The notes under the pieces were generated by a model. It was not told where the DNA came from. It did no database searches and saw nothing but the letters and a program-made list of their open reading frames with translations. Below are positions 1-4,700 of a stretch of 5,509 bases of DNA, piece after piece. The stretch is taken from positions 1 to 5,509 of the forward strand of contig CAIRDL010000466.1 in assembly GCA_903877345.1 (NCBI GenBank), given 5' to 3'. Source of the stretch: an uncultured Oscillochloris sp. Its GTDB lineage: Bacteria > Chloroflexota > Chloroflexia > Chloroflexales > Chloroflexaceae. Each line of letters opens with the position of its first letter. Position 1 is the first letter of the stretch. Made by a program: the position numbers and the translations under genes.

Positions 1-200
1 CGCCGCACCCGCCGGACGATTCCTACGCTCGTGACGGGGAACGAACGATCTGCCAAACCTTCATGGCACTGCCCCAGCCCGAGCAGCAGGGGCAGGAGCG
101 CGAGGGCAAGGATTCGCGTAACCTGAGCTTGTTGCCGCCGGGTCAGCGGGGCGAGTATGGTATGCCAGCCTTTCGCGTGGGATGGACATGGGTTTTGTGA
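1..200 (+). CDS. Possible C-terminal fragment of an unrecognised protein, cut by the window edge
   Basis: A reading frame is open from the left edge (first full codon at position 3) to a TGA at 198-200, about 65 codons. The peptide is hydrophilic, rich in Gln, Glu, Asp and Arg, and ends in FRVGWTWVL. I recognise no family. It would point toward the minus-strand HerA gene, with a strong hairpin at 439-486 between the two, which is normal for convergent genes. Doubt comes from the opposite strand: in the same codon register it is also open from 239 to the edge and, from a GTG at 204-206, would give a Leu-rich segment (LALALLPLLLGLG) resembling a signal peptide. That Leu-rich stretch lies exactly opposite CAG/GAG codons, so it may be a shadow. 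I prefer the plus strand because of the terminator placement, but only weakly. Confidence 0.33.
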   Translation, partial: PHPPDDSYARDGERTICQTFMALPQPEQQGQEREGKDSRNLSLLPPGQRGEYGMPAFRVGWTWVL

Positions 201-276
201 TGACACTCCATGTACACCCGTCTGTGAAGGCTGGCAAGGTTATATTCGAGCAGATTCACCCGCCAAGGCAACATAA

Positions 277-441
277 CGAAGCGCCCTGTTGGCGGAGCGC
301 GTCCTACTGGCCTTGATTAGTCCCTACGATGTATCGGTCTCGGCCGGCTTCACGCCATTCACCTAGGACGCGCAGAAACGCATCCGGGGCACGTGTCTGT
401 TGGAACGAGCGGACTACATAGCAATCCTTTTGGAAACGTAA
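277..441 (+). pseudogene. Probable decayed coding remnant, family unknown
   Basis: The frame from 277 reads as a plausible protein (segments such as LLAERVLLALISPYDV and RIRGTCLLERADYIAILLET) but is interrupted by TAG at 364-366 and ends at TAA 439-441, at the edge of the 439-486 hairpin. Upstream, a different frame starting at ATG 200-202 gives MTLHVHPSVKAGKVIFEQ and runs to TGA 314-316. Its ATG overlaps the stop of the preceding frame as TGATG. The simplest reading is one small same-strand gene with a frameshift near 280 and a nonsense codon. I do not recognise the protein. The alternative is that this is simply non-coding spacer. No other feature is seen in 200-438 apart from a 10-bp inverted repeat (TGCCAGCCTT near 163-172 and its complement near 227-236). 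Confidence 0.25.
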
Positions 442-486
442 AGAGGAGTCAAGGCTTCAGCCGGTTGAAGCCTTGACTCCTCTTTA
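439..486. terminator. Perfect 21-bp hairpin, likely bidirectional terminator
   Basis: Bases 439-459 are the exact reverse complement of 466-486, with the 6-base loop GCCGGT at 460-465. Each arm ends in an A-run/T-run (TAAAGAGG and CCTCTTTA), so both strands give a GC-containing stem finishing in a short U-run. It lies about 110 bp past the HerA stop (minus strand) and just at the end of the plus-strand remnant, where a shared terminator is expected. The U-tract is short, so a repeat-family (REP-like) hairpin is an alternative. Confidence 0.6.
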
Positions 487-500
487 TGACTTGGCTAGGA

Positions 501-593
501 CTTCCCGAAAATCCTTGGTGGGTTCTGCCCACTGACCGCTTCCGACAGCGGTCAGTGGGCAACCGTCGCAACAGGTCACAGATTTCCGGGAAG
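501..593. repeat. Palindromic element with inverted ends, copy 1 of a dispersed family
   Basis: The ends are inverted repeats: CTTCCCGAAAATC (501-513) against GATTTCCGGGAAG (581-593), matching at 12 of 13 positions. Inside is a perfect 15-bp palindrome, TGCCCACTGACCGCT (526-540) with its complement at 547-561 around loop TCCGAC. Two blocks recur in the element at 4529-4688: ATCCTTGGTGGGTTC (511-525, identical to 4529-4543) and CCGTCGCAAC (563-572, identical to 4679-4688). The element ends 5 bp before the HerA stop codon. Size, inverted ends and recurrence resemble a MITE or REP-type element. No target-site duplication is obvious. It could also contribute to transcript ending for the HerA gene. 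Confidence 0.65.
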
Positions 594-598
594 CTGCA

Positions 599-2233
599 TT
601 AGTCTGGAAACAGTTCATCAATCGCTTCTTGGGCGGTGGGCGCAGGGGCAAAGCGGCTCGGGCGCTGTTGCACCGCAGCGTAGAGGGCTTCGTCATAGGG
701 GCGCGTCCGCACCACCACGGGCATCGGTACCGCGTGCCCCAGAACAAGCGCCTGTTGCTTGGTGTCAAGCGAGGCCAACACAACCTTGAGCCCCGCCCCA
801 CCGCTTACGCCAGTAAAAACAGCGTCAATGTCCCGGTCATCGTTAAGCAACGCCGTGATACGGGTGCCCAGTTGGCTCATCACTTCGGGATCAATCGAGG
901 AAGGCCGCTGATCAACCACTAGGAGCGTAACACTGTATTTGCGTAGCTCGCGAGCGATGGTGCCGAAGATCGTCTGCCGCGCCGTCTGCGGGTTGAGAAA
1001 TTTGTGCGCTTCCTCAATCGTGATCATCAGCGGGCGCGGGCGGTCGGCCTCATTCTTGGTCTGAAGATAGCGCTCGGTGCGCTCGATCCAACGGCGGTGA
1101 ATGCGCCGCGTGACGAGGTTCGCAACGAGCATATAGGCAAGGCTGCCCCCGTTGGCACCAAATTCAAGCACGACATGTCGCCCGGCAGCGAGCGCGTCAA
1201 TCAGACGGTCAATAGACGAAAAATCGGCCTCGTCGCGCACAAAGTTGAGGCGGCGCAATTGGCTGAGTTTGCGCTTCAGCGCGCTAATTGACCCGGCGTG
1301 CGCGCCCGTACTTTCGGCAAACGCCTGGACGCTGCCGCTATCCATAGCGAGCAACTCCCGCAGCCAGTTCTTCTTGAAGCGGTCAGAGAGGAGGTAGGAC
1401 GACTCCGTGGCCGTGGCGCTCAGATTAAGTTCCTCGCTGAGCAAGGTCACATCTTCAACTTCGATCTGATCCAGACCAATCACGATTTCGCCGTCAACTT
1501 GGTGGCGGCGACCAGCCTGGGCATCAATGGTGTAGACCAACACTTCGGTGCCGCCGAAGAGTTGGCGTAACCCTTTGACAAAACCTCCACCCTCCGAGCG
1601 CGTCTCCCAGCCATATTCGCTATGCATGTCGAAGATCAGATTGCTGGCGCTGTTCGCATAAATGACGCCGCAGAGCAGCAACCGCGTGAGAAAGCTCTTG
1701 CCGGTGCCGCTCTTGCCAAAAATCCCGTTGGAGCGCTCGACGAAGCGGGCCAAATCCAGACAAACCGGCACATCCATATCGAGGGGGCGTCCGATCTCGA
1801 ACAGGTTGCCGCCCTCGCGCCCGAAGACCCGCGTAAAATCCGTCTCACCAGCCTCGAAGACCGGCGCGAAATGGCGGGGGATGGTCTTCACGGGCAGCAT
1901 CGTCGTGGTTTCGCCGTTGGGGAGCATCAGGCGGGGCATGAGGGCGAACGTGCCGTAGGTCGCAGTGCCTGCCAGCACCGCGTTGATGAACGCATCAGCG
2001 CCGGGCGGGTCGGTCAAAATCTTCTGATTGGTCGCCGCGAGCACCACATCGGTGATCATCGAGAAGAATTCGTGCTTTTCACCCTGAATGACCACAAACT
2101 TCCCAACCCGCATATCCTCGACGCTCTCGCGGGCCTCAAGGCGGGCGGTCAGACCCGCAATAAGCGAGCCGCTGATAATCACACCGAGGCGGTTGCGGGG
2201 GTGCGGCGACAGTACAAGGCTCTCTTTCACCAA
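599..2233 (-). CDS. herA: HerA-like hexameric DNA-translocating ATPase (DUF87/COG0433)
   Basis: The 544-residue product has the architecture of HerA, a ring ATPase of the FtsK/HerA superfamily that pumps double-stranded DNA, in archaea and some bacteria with the nuclease NurA in end resection. Residues 1 to about 115 fit the N-terminal HAS-barrel. Walker A is GKSGTGKS (173-180), followed by the HerA-typical FDMHSEYG (201-208). Residues about 255-345 form a helical insert. Walker B is PLMITIEEAHKF (401-412) with the Glu pair at 407-408, and DQRPSSIDPEVMSQLGTRI (441-459) is the conserved segment around the arginine sensor. All key motifs are intact and length is usual. The start is TTG at 2231-2233, nine bases after AAGGAG; a GTG directly follows and could be used instead. 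No NurA, SIR2 or other known partner gene lies in view. DNA repair or processing is the family-based expectation; the cellular role here is unproven. Confidence 0.9.
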   Translation of the reverse strand: MVKESLVLSPHPRNRLGVIISGSLIAGLTARLEARESVEDMRVGKFVVIQGEKHEFFSMITDVVLAATNQKILTDPPGADAFINAVLAGTATYGTFALMPRLMLPNGETTTMLPVKTIPRHFAPVFEAGETDFTRVFGREGGNLFEIGRPLDMDVPVCLDLARFVERSNGIFGKSGTGKSFLTRLLLCGVIYANSASNLIFDMHSEYGWETRSEGGGFVKGLRQLFGGTEVLVYTIDAQAGRRHQVDGEIVIGLDQIEVEDVTLLSEELNLSATATESSYLLSDRFKKNWLRELLAMDSGSVQAFAESTGAHAGSISALKRKLSQLRRLNFVRDEADFSSIDRLIDALAAGRHVVLEFGANGGSLAYMLVANLVTRRIHRRWIERTERYLQTKNEADRPRPLMITIEEAHKFLNPQTARQTIFGTIARELRKYSVTLLVVDQRPSSIDPEVMSQLGTRITALLNDDRDIDAVFTGVSGGAGLKVVLASLDTKQQALVLGHAVPMPVVVRTRPYDEALYAAVQQRPSRFAPAPTAQEAIDELFPD

Positions 2234-2263
2234 GGTACACGGCTCCTTCAGCCTTTTGGCCGA

Positions 2264-2288
2264 CCCTAAGCCCTCTGCTGGGCTTGGG
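2264..2288 (-). promoter_or_regulatory. Leader hairpin upstream of the HerA gene
   Basis: AAGCCC (2268-2273) pairs with GGGCTT (2280-2285) around TCTGCT, extended by a G-T wobble and two C-G pairs to a 9-bp stem. It lies between the predicted -10 (about 2310-2318) and the ribosome binding site (AAGGAG near 2243-2248), so it would be in the 5' untranslated RNA. There is no U-run after it, so translation control, RNA stability or chance are all possible. Confidence 0.35.
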
Positions 2289-2289
2289 C

Positions 2290-2318
2290 CATAGCCTTGT
2301 CATAGCACAAATATAGCA
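2290..2318 (-). promoter_or_regulatory. Extended -10 promoter with three phased GCTATR repeats
   Basis: On the minus strand, TGCTATATT (complement of 2310-2318) matches an extended -10 (TGnTATAAT with one mismatch), placed roughly 75 bp before the HerA start. No good -35 is visible 16-18 bp further upstream, which the TGn extension can compensate for. Read on the plus strand, CATAGC, CATAGC and TATAGC begin at 2290, 2301 and 2312, exactly 11 bp apart. One-turn spacing of a hexamer overlapping and following a -10 suggests a binding site for a repressor, though simple chance is not excluded. Confidence 0.35.
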
Positions 2319-2325
2319 TGAAACA

Positions 2326-2348
2326 GGGGTCAGGGGCTAGGGTTCAGG
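2326..2348 (+). other. G-rich tract with quadruplex potential
   Basis: The runs GGGG, GGGG, GGG and GG are separated by 3- to 4-base linkers (TCA, CTA, TTCA), with AGGGGTCAGGGG as an imperfect direct repeat. It lies just upstream of the predicted HerA -10 in the place of a -35 element. The final run has only two G, so at best a two-layer or bulged quadruplex could form on the plus strand. Confidence 0.35.
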
Positions 2349-2360
2349 TCTCATGTCGTA

Positions 2361-2406
2361 GTGCAGCTTACATCTGCACGGACGGTTGCGCGGTTGCAAG
2401 CCGCGC
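2361..2406. repeat. Two adjacent small hairpins
   Basis: GTGCAG (2361-2366) pairs with CTGCAC (2374-2379) around CTTACAT. Nine bases later GCGCGG (2388-2393) pairs with CCGCGC (2401-2406) around TTGCAAG. They lie between the divergent HerA promoter region and the kinase remnant's 3' end. They could end transcription coming from the remnant side or be parts of dispersed repeats; no U-run follows either. Nothing coding is supported between 2319 and 2458. Confidence 0.4.
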
Positions 2407-2458
2407 CTACGCCTTGATCCAACGCTATTCCGTGCGAAGAGAGGCTTCCTGATGCGCT

Positions 2459-2796
2459 TCAACTGCTACCTAGCCCCTGAAACCTGTGCGCCAGCGCCGC
2501 CAGCTCATCCTTCGCCTCGCGAATGGCGAAAGCCTCGGTGCCGAGCAGCCGTAACAGTTCGCTCGGAGCGCGGCGGCTCCCTGCGTTATCATCGGCAATC
2601 CGCACCCGCTCGCCGTCTGTTGGAAGGTGACAAAGAGCGCGTCAAACGCCTCGGGCGCGATGCCCACGCCGGTATCGCGCACCGCAAACGCGACGGCCTC
2701 CGTCGTGGCGACCAGCGCCGCAACGGGAACGCAGCGTACCGTGACCACGACTTCGCCACGCTCAGTGAACTTCACGGCATTGTGACCGGGCCGCAC
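2459..2796 (-). pseudogene. Remnant of a hybrid sensor histidine kinase
   Basis: One minus-strand frame from about 2790 down to 2617 reads as the ATP-binding (HATPase_c) core of a histidine kinase: N-box HNAVKFTERGEVVV, G1 box VRDTGVGIAPEAF, then ALFVTFQQ, matching the usual NAVKFT, DTGIGI and F-box order. The G2 box (GTGLGL) expected next is missing. The frame then turns non-protein-like, while the neighbouring frame continues as ERVRIADDN (ADDN at 2585-2596) and SELLRLLG, resembling the start of a response-regulator receiver, and ends at TGA 2459-2461. The dimerisation/His box and all sensor domains upstream are absent; reading upstream of 2796 meets TAA within a few codons. So at least a 5' truncation, an internal deletion and a frame change are present. 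A working kinase cannot be made. The receiver assignment is less sure than the HATPase one. Confidence 0.75.
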
Positions 2797-3009
2797 CCCG
2801 ACCGATTACGGATCACGCAGCACGGATCAGACGGGAGGTTTCAAATCTTCCACTTCCCTAAGACCTCGCCCGTCGGTTGTAAGGATGCGACCATGCAGGT
2901 TCAGGCAGCACGGAGCCTTACTGTAACAGCGCTCTGTTATGCTCAGGATGCTATGGTAAGGCTTCGTATACGCAAGGTGGCCCGTGCCATACACCCGAGC
3001 GAGGATGCT
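2797..3009 (+). promoter_or_regulatory. Upstream region of the PhnD-like gene, no gene seen
   Basis: No protein-like frame is supported here on either strand. It contains the direct repeat ACGGATCA at 2808-2815 and 2822-2829 (14-bp period), and a weak -10-like TATGCT at 2938-2943 with no good -35. AGGATGCTATGG occurs twice, at 2945-2956 and 3002-3013, so that two in-frame ATGs (2953 and 3010) have identical upstream contexts. The promoter of the downstream gene is presumably here but I cannot place it with confidence. Confidence 0.3.
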
Positions 3010-3732
3010 ATGGATGCGTTAACTCTGGCGGTCTGCCCACACGATACGCTGCGGAACCCGGAGGGCTGGTGGCGTTTGGCGAAATATCTGGCGCAGCACA
3101 TGGGCGTGAAGATTCGGTTCCGCCCGGCCCTCGATTTCGCTGATTTCCACAGTCGGTGGGCCACCGCCGATCTGATCTATGCAGGGGCGGGCGATGCGCT
3201 GACCCTACTTGACGAGCAGGGCTTCACGCCAGTGGCCCGCCCGACCGACACCTACGATGAGGCGCTGTTGGTGGCCTGCCCAAAAGACCCAATGCCGCCG
3301 CTTGAGGCGCTTGGCGGCGCTGACGTGGCGACCGTGGCGGACGTGCTGCCGACCCGCTTGGCCCTGCGGATGCTTGAAGCGCGGGGCATCGTCCCACGCA
3401 CCTTGACGCACCGCGACTCCTGGCTGAGCGTGGTGCGGGCGGTCTGGGGTGGTGAGACGCCCTACGGGATTCTTTACCGCGATGCCTACGATGAGTTGTC
3501 GCCTGCGGGCAAGGCGATGGTGCAGGTGATAACGACCACCAGCGAGCGCTGTGCGTTCCACGTTTTCTGCGGCAGTTCGCGGTTAGGGGCCGATGCTGGT
3601 GCGCTCGCTGATGTGCTGGTGGCGATGGCGAGTGACGGCGCGGGCCGCGATATTCTTGACAGCTTGCACATGGTAAGCTGGCGCACCGTCGCTCCCGATG
3701 AACTGACGCTGATGCGGGGCGTGCTGGCGTAG
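3010..3732 (+). CDS. PhnD-like substrate-binding protein without signal peptide
   Basis: The 240-residue product resembles the PhnD/SsuA periplasmic-binding superfamily (phosphate, phosphite or phosphonate ABC-transporter binding proteins): beta-strand start LTLAVCPHD, NPEGWWRLAKYLAQHMG (16-32), the DFADFH segment (42-47), ADLIYAGAGDA (53-63), GFTPVARP (71-78), and the second-lobe segments ATVADVLPTRLALR (107-120) and GILYRDAYDELSPAGKAM (153-170). There is no hydrophobic leader or lipobox, and no transporter permease or ATPase gene adjoins, so a cytoplasmic or sensor-linked ligand-binding role is likelier than uptake. I chose ATG 3010 because GAGCGAGG lies 5 bases upstream and family similarity begins there; an in-frame ATG at 2953 with the same 12-base context would add 19 basic residues. 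The frame is open upstream to 2386 only because it lies opposite the kinase remnant. The ligand is unknown. The gene converges on trmD with 34 bp between them. Confidence 0.78.
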   Translation: MDALTLAVCPHDTLRNPEGWWRLAKYLAQHMGVKIRFRPALDFADFHSRWATADLIYAGAGDALTLLDEQGFTPVARPTDTYDEALLVACPKDPMPPLEALGGADVATVADVLPTRLALRMLEARGIVPRTLTHRDSWLSVVRAVWGGETPYGILYRDAYDELSPAGKAMVQVITTTSERCAFHVFCGSSRLGADAGALADVLVAMASDGAGRDILDSLHMVSWRTVAPDELTLMRGVLA

Positions 3733-3766
3733 GCAGACCACAACAGCGCAAAAGTCGTCAATCCAC

Positions 3767-4510
3767 CTAGCCCGCCGCCCAGCCAAGTTCCGCGAGGTAG
3801 GTTAGATCGGCACGGGTCAGGTGACCGTCGGCGTAGGCACGGGCTAACAGGTCGGGGCGACGAACGAGGGTGCGACGCAGGCGTTCACGGCGGCGCCACT
3901 TCGCTACTTCGCCGTGATGCCCAGAGACAAGCACCGGCGGAATGGGGCGTCCTTCCCAAATGGCGGGCCGGGTGTAATGGGGATACTCGAGTAAGCCGTC
4001 GCTGTGGCTTTCCTCGGCGGTGGAGGCGGCGTCAAGTACGTCGGGCACCAAGCGCGCCACGGCGTCAAGCACCACCAGCGCCGCCAACTCGCCGCCGGTG
4101 AGTACATAGTCGCCGAGGCTCACCTCGCGGGTGATGAGGGCTTCGCGCACCCGTTCATCAAGACCCTCGTAGTGGCCGCAGACCAACACAATCCGTTCGA
4201 GTTGCGCCAGTTCTTGGGCGATGGCCTGGGTGAAGCGTTCGCCGTCGGGGGCGAGCAGAATAACGGGGGGCGTCTCGGTGCCGACAGTGGCGCGGATGGC
4301 CGCCGCCAGGGGTGCGGCCTTCATCACCATACCGGCACCGCCGCCGTAGGGCGCATCATCGGCGGTGCGGTGCCGGTCGGCAGCCCAATCACGAATGTTG
4401 TGCAGGCGCACGGCGATCAGACCAGCTTGCTGCGCCCGCTTCAGGATGCTCTCGGTCGTCGGGCCGACGAACATCGCGGGGAAGAGGGTCAGGATGTCGA
4501 AGGTGAGCAT
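3767..4510 (-). CDS. trmD: tRNA (guanine(37)-N1)-methyltransferase
   Basis: TrmD is the SPOUT-class cytosolic enzyme that transfers a methyl group from S-adenosylmethionine to N1 of G37 in tRNAs, preventing +1 frameshifting. The 247-residue product has usual length and all hallmarks: the opening FDILTLFPAMF, DDAPYGGGAGMVMK (51-64), the knot and SAM-binding segments VCGHYEGLDERV (110-121) and SLGDYVLTGGELA (131-143), the EESHSDGLLEYPHYTRP segment (166-182) whose Asp171 corresponds to the catalytic Asp of characterised TrmD, and GRPIPPVLVSGHH (187-199). The start is ATG at 4508-4510 with AGGA about 10 bases upstream. The usual neighbours rpsP, rimM and rplS are not adjacent; instead an enoyl-CoA hydratase gene lies upstream, separated by the repeat element at 4529-4688. 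The ribosome binding site lies just outside that element, so insertion there could have changed the gene's leader. Confidence 0.97.
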   Translation of the reverse strand: MLTFDILTLFPAMFVGPTTESILKRAQQAGLIAVRLHNIRDWAADRHRTADDAPYGGGAGMVMKAAPLAAAIRATVGTETPPVILLAPDGERFTQAIAQELAQLERIVLVCGHYEGLDERVREALITREVSLGDYVLTGGELAALVVLDAVARLVPDVLDAASTAEESHSDGLLEYPHYTRPAIWEGRPIPPVLVSGHHGEVAKWRRRERLRRTLVRRPDLLARAYADGHLTRADLTYLAELGWAAG

Positions 4511-4528
4511 CTACACAGTTTCCTGGAC

Positions 4529-4688
4529 ATCCTTGGTGGGTTCGGACGGCTGACGGCTGACGACTGACGGCTGACGACTGACGACTGACGGCTGACGGCT
4601 GACGGCTGACGGCTGACCGCTGACGGCTGACCGCTGACGACTGACGGCTGACCGCTGCGGTCGGCAGTCAGTCGTCAGCCGTCGCAAC
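4529..4688. repeat. Heptanucleotide array element, copy 2 of the dispersed family
   Basis: The element opens with ATCCTTGGTGGGTTC (4529-4543) and closes with CCGTCGCAAC (4679-4688), both identical to blocks in the element at 501-593. Between them a partial unit (GGACGG, 4544-4549) is followed by 15 uninterrupted 7-bp units of CTGACNN (4550-4654). The units are CTGACGG (eight), CTGACGA (four) and CTGACCG (three). The end is a hairpin listed separately. The copy at 501-593 has only one such core (CTGACCGCT and its complement), so this copy looks expanded by slippage. It fills nearly the whole gap between the enoyl-CoA hydratase stop and the trmD start, and being 7-bp based with no start codon context it is not coding. 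No mobile-element protein is nearby. Confidence 0.9.
4633..4679. repeat. Long hairpin closing the heptamer array
   Basis: GCTGACGACTGAC (4633-4645) is the exact complement of 4667-4679. After one mismatch (4646/4666) pairing continues for eight more pairs (4647-4654 with 4658-4665, one G-T), leaving a 3-base loop CTG. The hairpin begins about 22 bases after the minus-strand enoyl-CoA hydratase stop. It has no U-run, so it is a weak candidate terminator; it may stabilise the upstream message or simply be the palindromic core of the element. Confidence 0.75.
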
Positions 4689-4700
4689 TGTACTGGGCGT

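Noticed and set aside
1..206. Minus-strand secreted protein start with Leu-rich signal peptide (GTG at 204-206)
   Set aside because: The Leu run lies exactly opposite Gln/Glu codons of a competing plus-strand frame, the -1 residue (Gln) before Cys is not lipobox-like, and the start has no good ribosome binding site. Kept only as an alternative.
501..593. Insertion sequence
   Set aside because: There is no transposase and no room for one; at most a non-autonomous element.
1622..2269. 215-codon plus-strand open frame
   Set aside because: It is antisense to the HerA gene, whose Walker and HAS-barrel motifs prove the minus-strand frame.
2386..3009. Long in-frame upstream extension of the PhnD-like gene, giving a 448-residue protein
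   Set aside because: The extra 208 residues are Arg-rich and lie opposite the histidine kinase remnant; family similarity and a ribosome binding site begin at 3010.
3205..3751. Minus-strand open frames opposite the PhnD-like gene
   Set aside because: They are shadows of a GC-rich coding gene, Arg/Ala/Pro-rich with no domain signal.
4004..4567. 187-codon plus-strand open frame
   Set aside because: It is antisense to trmD and runs into the heptamer repeat; low-complexity composition and no recognisable motif.
4544..4688. CRISPR array
   Set aside because: The units are 7 bp, contiguous, with no spacers and no cas genes; it is a simple tandem array.
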